A DNA stretch of 64,000 nt from Areca catechu (lineage: Eukaryota > Streptophyta > Magnoliopsida > Arecales > Arecaceae): assembly GCA_021397845.1 (NCBI GenBank), contig CM038046.1:63010021-63074020 (forward strand), read 5' to 3'. Of the stretch, positions 21,205-32,239 are shown one piece after another. The notes below the pieces were generated by a model. That model was not told where the DNA came from and did not search any database. It saw only the letters and a list, made by a program, of their open reading frames with translations. The translations under genes were made by a program, and so were the position numbers. Position 1 is the first letter of the stretch. The number at the start of each line of letters is the position of its first letter.

Positions 21205-21908
21205 AGTAAAGATTCTAGTTCAGAGGAAGAACCACAAGAAGTAGCCAACCTTTGCCTCATGGAAATTGAAAATGAGGTATAATCCAAATCTGAATTTACT
21301 TTTGAAGAACTTAGAGATATTTTTGATGAACTTGTGCATGAATATAAATTGCTAAAAATTGAGTACAAGAAGTTGAAAAAGCATGTTCATTCTTTTTCTT
21401 TTGAAAACAACAATCTTGGTAATGAAAACAAACAATTAAAAGCCAAGGTTGGAGTTTTGGAAAAGAAAAAGAATGCTTTATCAAAAAAAATAGAAGTTTT
21501 AAAAAGATCCAAGACTTTTGTTTCAAATAATGAGCTTATAAAAAAAACAATGACCTTGAGTTAGAAAACAAGAAGTTAAAAGATGAGCTTGATAAAGTAA
21601 AACTTTTTATTGAAAAATTTACTTTTAGTTTTGAAAAACTAAATTTACTTTTAAACAATCTAAGAGTTATATTTGATAAAGCTAGGCTTGGCTATAGACA
21701 ACAAAAGAAACAAAAGTATTTTAAAAATTTCTTTATTCCAGCTTCATCTAATATTACTTGCTTTAGTTATGGTAAGCTTGGGCATAAAGCATATCAATGT
21801 AACTTAAGAAAAGTAAACAAATTTAAAAAAGTTTGGGTTCTAAAAGGAACCATCACTACTAACCCTAAAAGATTCAAGATGGCTTGGGTACCTAAAGCAC
21901 CAACTTAA
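21205..21908 (+). pseudogene. gag: Sire-D gag, C-terminal part
   Basis: It begins in the acidic SKDSSSEEEPQ stretch that follows the first knuckle in other copies, then MEIENEV, FTFEELRDIFDELVHEYKLL and a long coiled-coil region (21334-21564, then shifted). The second knuckle is damaged (CFSYGKLGHKAYQC, first Cys pair altered). It ends VPKAPT with a TAA at 21906-21908, in the same frame as pol, so only one stop separates gag from pol here. Confidence 0.8.
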
Positions 21909-23290
21909 TCTATTTTGCAGGTGTGTCTTGCAACCAAGGAGAAAAGAAGATTGTGGTATCTTGATAGTGGTTGCTTAAGATACATGACGGGAGATGTGAA
22001 GCAATTCACCTCTCTTGAAGCTTTGAATGGAGGGAATGTGACTTTTGGAGATAATGAAAAAGGCAAAATCATTGGTGTCGGTAAAGTTCACATTTCACCA
22101 GCTACTTTTATTGATAATGTATTGTTAGTAGAAGGCTTAAATCATAATTTATTGAGCATTAGTTAATTTTATGATAAAGGTTTTAAAGTTATTTTCGAAT
22201 CATCTCTTTGCATGGTGTCTAGTCTTGATGATAATGGGCTAAAATTCATTGAAAATAGGCATGGCAACATCTATCTAGTTGATCTTGATAATCTTCCTAT
22301 ATGAGATTGTGAATGCCTAGTTGTAATGGATGCCAAAGTCTATGAGACTAACTGGTTATTGCATCGTAGATTAGGATATACAAGCATGCATTTACTTTTC
22401 AAATTATGTAAAAATGATTTAGTTAAGGATTTACCAAAACTTAGTTTTGAAAAAGACATGATTTGTAATGCTTGTCAATTTGGTAAACAAACAAGAACTT
22501 TTAAATCAAAAGGAATTATTTCAACTTCTAGGCCATTAGAACTACTCCATATGGATCTCTTTGGACCAACTAGGGCCACAAGTCTATGAGGCAAGAGATA
22601 TGGTTTAGTTATAGTTGATGATTTTTCATGATTTATTATGGTTTTATTTTTAGCTCATAAAGATGAGTCTTACTTGGCTTTTACAAAGTTTTATAAAAAG
22701 ATTTTAAATAAAAAAATGTACTTCTATTATTTGTATTCGAAGTGATCATGGAACTGAATTTGAAAATCATAATTTTGAAGAATTTTGTAATGAAAAAGGT
22801 ATTGAACATAATTTTTCTGTACCTTGAATACCTCAATAAAATAGGGTAGTTGAAATGAAAAATAAAACTTTAGAAGAAATGGCACACACAATGCTTTAAG
22901 AAAATGACCTTCCCAGATATTTTTGGGCTGAAGCAGTCAATACTGCTTGCTACATTTTAAATCAAGTTTTAATTCAATCGATTTTAAAGAAAACTTCCTA
23001 TGAACTTTGGAAAAGAAGAAAACCCACTATTAAGTATTTTCATGTATTTAATTGCCGATGTTTTATATTGAACAACAACAAAGATAATTTAAGCAAATTT
23101 GATGCCAAGTCAGATGAAGGTATCTTCTTAGGATACTCCACATCTAGCAAGGCATACAAAGTTTTCAATAAAAGAACACTTATTATAGAAGAATCTATGC
23201 ATGTTGTGTTTGAAGAGTCTATTAACAAGTCCTCCAGAAAAGAGGATACTTCTGATGATGTTGCAGGTATCAAGGACTCGAGAAGCTAAC
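21909..23290 (+). pseudogene. pol: Sire-D pol: protease, pre-integrase and integrase
   Basis: Protease (ORF 21915-22166) has LWYLDSGC with the DSG site and KIIGVGKVHISP. The pre-integrase part (22326-22589) keeps LLHRRLGYTSMH and a CNACQFGKQ Cys pair. Integrase keeps HMDLFGPT, RSDHGTEFEN in a shifted frame near 22740, and VVEMKNKTLEEMA (the Glu retained) with stops before it. The C-terminal ORF 23068-23289 matches the SDEGIFLGYSTSSKAYKVF block. Stops at 22167, 22304 and 22590 and a frameshift near 22715 inactivate it. Confidence 0.85.
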
Positions 23291-24420
23291 TCTGAATGAT
23301 CATCCTTCCAAAGAGAATGAAGAAGGTCAAAACAAGGAGAATGTAGAAGTCACGATCTTCACCAAAGGACAAGGATCTATCTAAAGAATGGAGATATGCT
23401 CATGGACATCCTAAGAAATTAATCTTAGGTGATCCATCAAAAGGGATAAGAACTATATCCTTCCTTAGAAATCAATATGATTATCTTGCTTTTGTATCTC
23501 AAATTGAACCTAAAAACATAAAAAAAGCTGAAAAAAATCATAATTGGATAAATTCTATGCAAGAAGAATTAAATCAATTTGAAAGAAATAAAGTTTGGAC
23601 ATTAATAGAAAGACCAACTAATACTTCCATAATTGGCACTAAATGGGTGTATAGAAATAAGTTAGATGAAAATGGAATTGTGACTAGAAACAAGGCTAGG
23701 CTAGTTGCTAAAGGCTACAATCAGGAGGACGGTATTGATTTTGATGAAACTTTTGCTCCTGTTGCTAGACTTGAAGCAATTAAACTCTTATTAGTATTTG
23801 CATGCTTTATGGATTTTAAATTATTTTAAATGGATGTTAAAAGTGCTTTTCTAAATGGTTACATAGCTAAAGAAGTATATGTAGAGCAACCACCTGGTTT
23901 TGAAAATCATGCATATCCTGACCATGTTTTTTAATTGCATAAGGCTCTTTATGGTTTAAAACAGGCCTCACGTGCATGGTATGATAAATTAAGCAAATTT
24001 TTAATTGAAAATGGCTTTACTAAGTCATGTAGATACTATCTTGTTTTTTTAAAAAAAGGTTGATGATCTCTTAGTAGTACAAATCTATGTTGATGATATC
24101 ATCTTTAGTGCCACTAATGAATCTCTTTGTCAATATTTTGCTAAGCTAATGCAGGGTGAGTTCGAGATGAACATGATGGGAGAGTTAAGCTACTTCCTTA
24201 GACTCCAAATCAAATAGACAAATGAAAGGATCTTCATCAACCAAGCTAAATATACAAAGAAGATTCTGAAAAAGTTTAGGATGGAGAAAACTAAACCTAT
24301 TGGCACACCTATGAGCCCTTCATGTAATCTTGACAAAGATTAATCTGGTAAGAAAGTAGATCAAAAACTTTATAGAGGCATCATTGGTTCTTTATTATAT
24401 TTAACTACTAGTAGACCAGA
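23291..24420 (+). pseudogene. pol: Sire-D pol: reverse transcriptase
   Basis: ORF 23557-23829 (90 codons) covers the RT N-terminus, from MQEELNQFERNKVWTLIERP through RNKARLVAKGYNQEDGIDFD to LLLVFACFMDFKLF. The rest continues with stops: DVKSAFLNGYIAKEVYVEQP, LYGLKQASRAWYDKLSKF, and catalytic YVDD at 24086-24097 followed by IIFSAT. A frameshift lies near 24050. The substitution-rich but block-conserved pattern shows old decay. Confidence 0.85.
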
Positions 24421-25033
24421 TATTATGTTTAGTATATGCATATGTGCAAGATATCAGTCTAAGCCTATTGAATCATATTTATTGACTATTAAATGTATAC
24501 TTAGATATTTATTTGGTACTCTTGATGTTGGATTATGGTACTCTAAGGATTCATCTATAGATTTGATTACTTATTCTGATGCTGACTTTACTGGGTATAA
24601 ATTAAATAGAAAAAATATTTCTATAAACTATCAATTTCTTGGAGTTAATTTAATCTCTTGGTTTAGTAAGAAATAAAATTTAGTTGCACTATCTACAGCT
24701 GAAGCTGAATATATTGTAGCTAGAAGTTATTATGATCAAATCTTGTGGATTAAACAACAACTTGAAGATTTTGGCATAAAATTAACTAAGACACCAATTA
24801 GATGTGATAACACAAGTGCAATAAACTTAACTAAAAATATTGTACAACATTCAAGAAGTAAACACATTGAAATTAGACATCACTTCATTAGAGATTATGT
24901 TCAAAACAATGATGTTTTGCTTATATTTGTTTGTACTGAAAAATAACTAGCTGATATACTGACCAAGCCACTCAATTAGAATAGGCTCTGTATGATTAGA
25001 AGAGAATTAGGAGTCATTGATCTTTTTGATTAG
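24421..25033 (+). pseudogene. pol: Sire-D pol: RNase H
   Basis: ORFs 24425-24676 and 24743-24946 hold the copia RNase H: MFSICICARYQSKP, YSDADFTGYKLNRKN, the AEAEYIVARS block around a stop, IRCDNTSAINLTKN and the HSRSKHIEIRHHFIRDYV signature, ending ADILTKPLN and a stop at 25031-25033. The Asp, Glu and Asp of the active site are visible, but stops at 24677 and 24947 break it. Confidence 0.85.
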
Positions 25034-25186
25034 ATCTCAATCATTCTTTGTGACCCTTGGAATTTCCTTTAAAAGAAATTCTTGATCTAATATCCTTGAA
25101 AATCATGTTCAATCATTTATTGACTATTAAAATTAATTATCTTGATTTTCTGTGATTTTTTCCCTATTCTCTCCTGATTTTTTGTC

Positions 25187-25268
25187 GAAGTGTCGACACT
25201 TGGAAGTGTCAACACTTGGCATAAGCCCGTGAGTCGACACTTGACTGACGGCAACCGTGATTAAATAG
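25187..25268 (+). promoter_or_regulatory. U3-like motif cluster and TATA-like box upstream of the Sire-D envelope-like ORF
   Basis: GTGTCGACACTTGGAAGTGT at 25190-25209 and GTGAGTCGACACTTGA at 25229-25244 repeat the LTR type-A motif. TTAAATAG follows at 25261-25268, and the ORF's ATG is at 25478. The GTGAGTC(G/A)ACACTTGA then CGGCA order is shared with Sire-A at 4386-4406. A promoter role is inference. Confidence 0.45.
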
Positions 25269-25477
25269 GGAAAACGATCCATTTTCTTCCCATTTCTCTT
25301 GAGCCAACACCCCCTTTCCCTATTCCCTAACCTCCATTAGATCCTATTTAGGGCTCTAACATTCCTATTTTGAGTTTGAGCCCATTTTCCCTCGCATCTT
25401 ACTATTCTTCATGGTTTGACTATGACTCCTTTGTTCGTTTTCATTTCCATTCTTGTGTTTTCTTGTTTTCCTAGTTA

Positions 25478-27371
25478 ATGGGGCCTAGGAAATAGCTGGT
25501 GAGGAGACTTAGATCTGTTTCTCAGGGTGCGGAGTGCCACACTAAGGCATGACACAATGATCAGCCAGCAGAGGCTCCGACACAACATGAGATTCCTGCA
25601 TGGCCTCCACCAAACCCGTGAGTAGACCACATGGCCTCCAAGGCTATTGTAGGGGGATGTAGAGTGGACTTCATTTTTGTGGACCAACAGCATTTTAGGA
25701 TTAAAGATTGGCTGAGAGATGCTGGTCTAGCTTGATTTTGTTCTCTCCGAGAGAGATTTTATCTTATCCAAATGAGAGAGTTCTATGGCACCTTTGCCAG
25801 GGGTAGTGACGGTTGGGTTAGAGAGGTTGGAGGCATCCCTATCCCATTATCAGCAAAGATTCTGAGCTGGGTCTGGGAGATTCCCATGATAGGGATGGTT
25901 GTTGATTCTCTTAGTGATCGGATCAACAGTCTCAGATGTATTTTTGAGAGGGATGACCTGGGAGAGGGAGGCAGTGTTGTTGCATCACAATTATCAACAG
26001 AGATGAGGCTCCTGCATCATATTATGGCCTGGATCTTATTACTGATGATCAAGAGATTTGATTTCATCACTGAGAGGGAGCTTTTAGTTAGGTGGCTTTG
26101 ATACTAAGGACTCTCGTCTACCTTCCTATGCTTATGATTTACTAGATAATGGAGGTGGCGATGAGTAGGCAACTTTGTCTTTCATATGGCATGGGACTTA
26201 AGAGACCTTTTAAAGCCTATGAAGTCAACCTTGATGGAGGGCGATACAAAGAGCTACTTCACACTGACATCTATGATGAGAGATCATTGCATTGGATGGG
26301 TTATCATAGGTACTGAGGTCATTGGAGGTGCAGGGCATTTGGTCAGCCATTCGACACTGACTCGATTTATGAGGATGCTGAGCAGGAAGAGATACATGGA
26401 GATGAGGCTGGGCCATCTGAGCCATCATGAGTTTCACCAAAGATATAGCCCAAGCCTTCCATTCCAGCACAAATTGAAATACCACCTCCAGTTGATACTT
26501 CTGAGGATAGGATCACTCACCTAGAGACAGAGATGCAAACCATGAGAGAACGAGTTGATCTGATACATATGGAGATGAGATCTAGATTTTAGGAGATAAG
26601 ACATGGATTTGCCACTATGATGATAGCTTTATAGAGTTTGACTTCAGGCAGACCATCTTCTCCACCTGCTCCACCAGCACCACCTGCACCACCTACAGAT
26701 GATCCAGAGATTGGTGCTGACCAGGGTGATTCATCTGCAGACTTTGACATTGATGATTACATGGCAAACCATGAGCTGGACATAGGAGCTAATCAGGTCA
26801 CTGAGCCTACTACTGATGAGACAAGGTCATCTGAGGCTTTTCCCACTCCTTCCAGTCCAGCTCTTCAGACTCCTATCCTTCCTAGCACTTTATTATTTAT
26901 GATCCTTCTGATCCTGATATTTCTACACATATTCTATCTACTGATGCTTTCATAGATTTACCTACACCTTCGATCACAGTAACCCCCACCTTTTTTGATA
27001 GGACACCAGTATTACCTTCTGATTCTTTACCTAGTTATTCTTAATCCAGGGGGTTAGGATTCTACACTCCTGGATTCCATATTCTTTTTACTGGTCCAAT
27101 CTTTGATCATACACCGACTGATGTTGATCATTCTTTTGCTGGCCCTATTTCCTTTTCTGACCCTTTCCCTGACACCAGTTCTCCTCCAACATGAGCCAAA
27201 GGGAGAGCATGAGCCAGAGGCAAAGGTCTTGGATGTGGAGATGCTCCTCAAGCAGTTCACACCAGACTTGCAGATCTTCGGCCTAGATGGCCTCGACCCC
27301 ATCCTTCTAGGGTTACCAAACCTATTATCTTAGAGATTGGGTTTTCCTCTGATGAGGACAGCACCCAGTAG
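25478..27371 (+). pseudogene. Sire-D envelope-like ORF
   Basis: It starts MGPRK at 25478 like Sire-A. The conserved part is open at 25772-26101 (MREFYGTFARGSDGWVREVG, then MRLLHHIMAWILLLM and RFDFITERELLV), followed by LLHTDIYDERSLHWMGYH near 26255 in a shifted frame. A short coiled coil (HLETEMQTMRERVDL, about 26520) and a Pro/Ala/Asp-rich linker (26638-26900) come next. The C-terminus has FYTPGFHI and a GRA-type basic patch and ends in an acidic SSDEDSTQ tail with a stop at 27369-27371. Function is unknown; no convincing membrane span is seen. Confidence 0.75.
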
Positions 27372-27911
27372 GAGTGGTCAGTCTATCAATTAGTTATATA
27401 AGCTTGTTATGTATTAGTTAGATGTCTGTATCAAATTTTATATCAATGTATCAAATTTTTCATCAATGTATCAAATTTTGTATGTTGTGTGTATTAATGC
27501 TTGAACTTATATATATGATGATGCATTCAGCATTTTCTCTTGTGTAGTCATATCTCCTTCTGTGTTCTTCTTACTATACTGCTTTTCACTTTATCTCCAC
27601 TTTGTTCTGTGCTCATGTTTTTCATGATGACAAAAAGGGAGAGTAAGAATGAGTGAGAATGATAATTAATGGCAAGAATGAGAAAGAATGATAATTAATG
27701 AAAAAATGGGGAGAATGCTCTAATACCAAATGGCATGCTCTGATACCAAATGGCATAATCATTTTATGATGGTTTGATGGCACAATGGTTTTTATGGTAT
27801 CAAGAAAAGTACAAAAAATAAAGAAAGCAATAAGTAATAAGTGGGAGAAAAGTACTAAAGAGAAAAATTTTATAATTTTCAAACTTTTTGAAAATATTTT
27901 GAATACTATCT

Positions 27912-28503
27912 TGATGCAGGACAGGGAGCGGGGGATCACTAGCAAGCGTAGAAGTCACCAGGGATTAGGACTTGCACTCAAGAACAGGGAATCAGGACGT
28001 CACACCCACTCCAATCCAGAGAAAAACTCAAAACTCAGACCAAAATAATTTTTTAATTTGTATTCATAAGAAAAAGATGCTTCATACAAGAGGGGAGGGG
28101 TGGTATTTATTGATTCACCCCAGGGTACATGACTTGAGGGCTAAGAAACCCTAACTTATGGGCCAAGAAACCCTGGTGGACCTGGTCAACAGTGGGCCTT
28201 TGTCTTGGACTGGAGCTCTCTCTTGTGGGCCTGCGACATGAAAGGGCCCAGGTGCATGAAGGCCAGCTCTGGTTGGGGGGGCCTGGTGAATCTCCTGGTC
28301 TGCTGACTCTTCTCTTGAGCATAACTTGAATGGACTCGATCGAACTTGACTGAACTAAAAATGACTGGACCTGACTAAGTGAACTCAACTGGACTCAGTT
28401 GTCTCACTTTATTATAGGACTCAATTGGCTCACTTTAACTCAAGTAACACAGGACTAATGGACTCAAATAAAATAAAATAAAATAGACTTTTGGTCCCCA
28501 TCA
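27912..28503 (-). repeat. Element E 3' LTR
   Basis: 592 bases, from TGATGCAGGACAGGG on the plus strand to CCCCATCA. It carries an AAATA short tandem run near 28470. On the minus strand the adjacent interior ends with CCACAGGGGAA as a possible polypurine tract. Confidence 0.85.
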
Positions 28504-29741
28504 TTCCCCTGTGGTAGGGAGAACTTGACTCCTTCGAGTTTGGGTGAGCGGGGGTTTGATGGAACCAGAACCAATCACAAAAAAGGCTAGGTTCTTCACT
28601 TTTTTTTTCAAACAAATTCTAGATTTTTTTTCATATTTTCTTTTTTTATTGGCTGCTCTAAGATCTGTGCAACTATGAAATTCTCGTTGCTCTGAGAATC
28701 GTGCACTCTGTAAATCGTGCAGCTCCAAAATCATGCAACTTTCATGTTCGTGCTGTCCCCTTTCTCCTTCTTCATGGCCAAATACTGAAAAATAGGGGAC
28801 AGGGAGGCTCACGGAGGGGCTCGCCGGTGTCGGTGCTGGGCGGAGGTCGATGGCAGCATGGGAAGAGGATGGCCAGATGGATGGGGTTTCGGTTGCTGGT
28901 GGTGTCGCACGGATCTATGGCACAAGGAGTTCTCCATGGATGCTTGCTGGGCGGAGCAGAGGGACTTCCGTCATGCTTCACTGGTGGCGATGGTCACAAC
29001 GGAGTCGATGGAGGCTGGCGATTGCAGTAGGGAGGTGGGGCGGAGCGTCCGGCATCTCGGCAGTAGTGACGGTTGCTAGCAGATTGGGCATAGTCGGTGT
29101 CTCAATAGCCAAGGGACGGCAGCCAGGGGATGATGCCTCGGTAGTAATCAATGGAGGGGATCCGGTGTGCCAGAGGGATCGAGCGGTGCATCAGCTGCGG
29201 TCGGTGGCTTTGGACGTGTTTGTGGCCGAGGGCATCATGGATGAGGGTGGAGACATGGGCATCGGCTGCTATGGACTTGGGCAAGGAGAAGGTGGATCCC
29301 TGGTCGTCGGCAGCTGGCAATGGATCCGGCAGGAGGCGTCGATTGGGTCTGGGCTTGATTGGAGATGGAGATTGGCGGGTGGTGCCAATCGGGTGGTCTT
29401 TGTCCCAGGCGGAAGAGAGGCAGCAGTGGGCAACGCGATCTCAGGGGGCTCTAGAGAGATCAGTGACCAGACAGTGGAGGAGGTGGTTCGGGTGGGAGCA
29501 TCGGCTATGGTCGATGGTTTTGGAGGCGCCGATCGAAGGAGTGTTGGGCGGCGTGGTTCTGGTCAGGATGATTGGGCATTCACAGTAGCAAGGAGCATTG
29601 GTGGAGCTTTGACATGGGTGCGGATGCTGTGTGACGGTGGAACGACGATGATCATCCAACAAGGATGGATCTGGCGAAAGGAAAGAGATGGAGCCGGGGA
29701 GGAAGAGAAAAACCCAAATCCGCTAGGCTCTGATACCAAGT
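28504..29741 (-). other. Element E interior, GC-rich and non-coding
   Basis: The region from about 28800 to 29740 is clearly richer in G and C than its surroundings and on the plus strand is full of GGTGG/GGCGG words. A 342-codon plus-strand ORF (28850-29878) runs through it into the LTR, but it is antisense to the element, has no recognised domain and overlaps other long frames, as GC-rich DNA allows by chance. I do not call it a gene. Confidence 0.6.
29727..29738 (-). other. Element E primer-binding site
   Basis: The minus strand reads TGGTATCAGAGC, a perfect match to the initiator tRNA-Met complement, three bases from the LTR end. Confidence 0.85.
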
Positions 29742-30333
29742 TGATGCGGGACAGGGAGCGGGGGATCACTGGCGAAAATAGAAGTCACCAGGGATTAGGG
29801 CTTGCACTCATGAATAGGGAACCAGGGCATCACACCCACTCCAATCTGGAGAAAAACTCGAAACTCAGACCAAAATAATTTTTTAATTTGTATTCCCAAG
29901 AAAAAGATGCTTCATACGAGAGGGGAGGGGTGGTATTTATAGACTCACCCCAAGGTACATGACTTAAGGGCTAAGAAACCCTGACTATGGGCCAAGAAAT
30001 CCTGGTGGACCTGGTCAACAGAGGGCCTTTGTCTTGGACTGGAGCTCTCTCTTGCGGGCCTGGTGGCATGAAAGGGCCCAGGTGCATGAAGGCCAGCTCT
30101 GGTTGGGGGGGCCTGGTGAATCTCCTAGTCTGCTGACTCTCCTCTTGAACATAACTTGAATGGACTCAATCGAACTTGACTGAACTAAAAATGACTGGAC
30201 CTGACTAAGTGAACTCAACTGGACTCAGTTGTCTCACTTTATTATAGGACTCAATTGGCTCACTTTGACTCAAGTGACACAGGACTAATGGACTCAAATA
30301 AAATAAAATAAAATAGGCTTTTGGTCCCCATCA
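29742..30333 (-). repeat. Element E 5' LTR
   Basis: The second 592-base copy differs from 27912-28503 by scattered single bases, implying a fairly recent insertion compared with its host Sire-D. Confidence 0.85.
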
Positions 30334-30717
30334 TCTCTACCTTTATGTTGTATTATTTGCTCTAATACTCTTAAAGATTTTGCTCTGATACTTTTCATTT
30401 CAAACCTGTTGTTGCTATGATGCTTAATCATTCAAATATATTTTTATCTTTGATAAACTTTTAAACATCTTATATAAGCATATGCTCTGACACATTGTAA
30501 TTGTATGAATTTAATTCATTCTTATATATATAGCTCTGATACATTATAGAGTTATTCAAGTTACATATTAAATGATTAATTTTTGCTCTTGATAATCATT
30601 ACAATTTTTCTCTAATACTTATAGTCAATTGCTATAGCTCTGATACTTATTACAAATTTTTTAAGCATACTATGTTTGTATACTTAAAAGTTTTGTCATC
30701 ATTAAAAAGGGAAAGAT

Positions 30718-32239
30718 TGTTGATTTTTGTCTTGATTTTGGTGAATATCAAAATACTTAAGTATATTTGAGTACTAATTATATGTTAAAGTGTGTTTATC
30801 AGAATAAGATACTCATCAAAGTTATAATGTATTGAAGAGATCAAAAACCTTGTCAAACAGTTGAAGAAGTTATCTAAGTTAATGAACTTTCAAGTTACAT
30901 GAATTTTAGATCATATGGAAGACATTGAAGAGCTCAAAATTTGAATTTGGACAAGTTTCAGCCAATTGTCGACTCATGGAATTGAAGTGTCGACTAACAG
31001 AAGCTTGAGTTGATACATAGAAAGAGTTTCAATCGACATGCATGAAGTGTCGACTCATGAAAACCAAGTGTTGACACATGAGTCGACTCATGGTCAAGCA
31101 AGTATCAACTCAAGGCATGAGACTAAAATGAAGACAAAACATGCTGATTTCTGAATTTTGTCCAAGTGTCGACTCATGAAGATGAAGTGTCAACTCACTA
31201 AAAGAAGATCGATGCACCAGTATATTCTAGAGAGCTTTAAAAAAAATTTTTAACTAGGTGTCGACTCAAGTATCGACAAATGAGTCGACTCATGACCTAA
31301 TGTGTCAAAACTTGCAAGTCTGGATAAACAGCAATGGCTTATTTTTTTGAAGTGCATAACTTCTCCAAATTATGTCTAATGGCTATTTTTTCCTCTCCAA
31401 TGGCTATAAATGGTCATTTAAGGCTTGGAAAGGTATTTAAAGTCTACCAAACACAAGGGAAAAGTATTTATTGCAAATCATTCAAGCATTCATTAAGAAT
31501 TCATTGAGAATTCATTACTATTAAGTGAAGTTAAGCCTTCAAGCATTCAAGTTTCAAAAAGAGCATTCAAATCCATATTCTAAATCATTGATTAAAGCTT
31601 CAACAACTTGAAGACAAGCTTCTCAACAATAATCAAGAGCTTCAAAGAGATATTTTCTTTTATTTTGAAAGCTACTTGTATTCTTATATTTGTACTTGAA
31701 TTTTTATTATTGCTAGTTTTAAGAGAATTGAAACTAGCATTGAGGTTTGTTGGTGAGCCTTGTATTAAAAACCAACTTGGGTTGTTGGTGAGCCTTATTT
31801 GAAAACCAACTAGGTTGTTTGTTAGCTTTGTGTGAAAACCAACTAGGTTGTTGGTGAGCCTTGTTTGAAAACTAACTAGGTTATTGTTGAGCCTTGTGTG
31901 AAAAACCAACTAGGTTTTTGGTTAACCTTGTGAAAACCAAGGGGTTGTGATTAGTGAGCTTGAAAATCTAATCTACTGTAATTGAGAAAGGATTATAGTG
32001 AAATATCCAAGAAAAACTTGGGAAGTGGATGTAGGTATTTTGGAATACACCGAACCACTATAAAACTTGTGTGTTTGTGATTGCTTTCTTTTCTTTGCAT
32101 TTACTTTACTACTTATGCTGCATATTATTCCTTAAGCACACAAACACTTTGGAAACATAGTAGCACTTATTTTAATTCTTGCAAAAAGTTTTAGAAATCC
32201 AATTCACCCCCTCTCTTAGGTTGCTTTAGTTGGGCAACA
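30718..32239 (+). repeat. Sire-D 3' LTR
   Basis: Complete, TGTTGATTTT to GGGCAACA. In order it has a type-A motif cluster (30960-31315), TATTTAAA at 31434-31441, a hairpin array (31741-31980) with repeated GTTGGTGAGCCTTG units, and the conserved GTAGG...CCGAACCACTATA block (32031-32062). Confidence 0.9.

Larger units (their letters stand above)
27912..30333 (-). mobile_element. Element E, non-autonomous LTR element nested in Sire-D
   Basis: Two 592-base direct repeats (27912-28503 and 29742-30333) are almost identical and have TGATG...CATCA ends. A primer-binding site on the minus strand lies inside the right copy, which fixes the orientation. The 1.24 kb interior has no gag or pol motif on either strand, so it depends on other elements for movement. 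Flanking TATCT (27907-27911) and TCTCT (30334-30338) match at four of five bases as a target duplication. Confidence 0.85.
27632..30716 (+). other. Sire-D polypurine region with repeated PBS complements
   Basis: Polypurine copies lie at 27632-27643, 27701-27714 and 30704-30716 (the last next to the LTR). GCTCTGATAC or one-base variants occur at 27717, 27737 (perfect 12-mer GCTCTGATACCA), 30359, 30382, 30484, 30533 and 30637. Element E interrupts the region at 27912-30333. Confidence 0.7.
20271..32239 (+). mobile_element. Sire-D, Sirevirus inserted in Tat-1 pol
   Basis: LTR-like starts at 20271 (TATTAACTCTTAAC, a mutated TGTTGAC) and 30718 (TGTTGATTTTTG) share long matches, and the right end is GGGCAACA at 32239. 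Tat-1 coding sequence stops at 20270 and resumes at 32240. Flanking five-mers (AACGC and GACCC) match at only three positions, so the target duplication has decayed. The 3' part of the left LTR, the primer-binding site and half of gag are deleted, and element E sits inside the polypurine region. Confidence 0.85.

Noticed and set aside
28850..29878. 342-codon plus-strand ORF as a protein-coding gene
   Set aside because: It is antisense to element E, runs into its LTR, lies in GC-rich DNA where long frames occur in several phases, and has no recognised domain.
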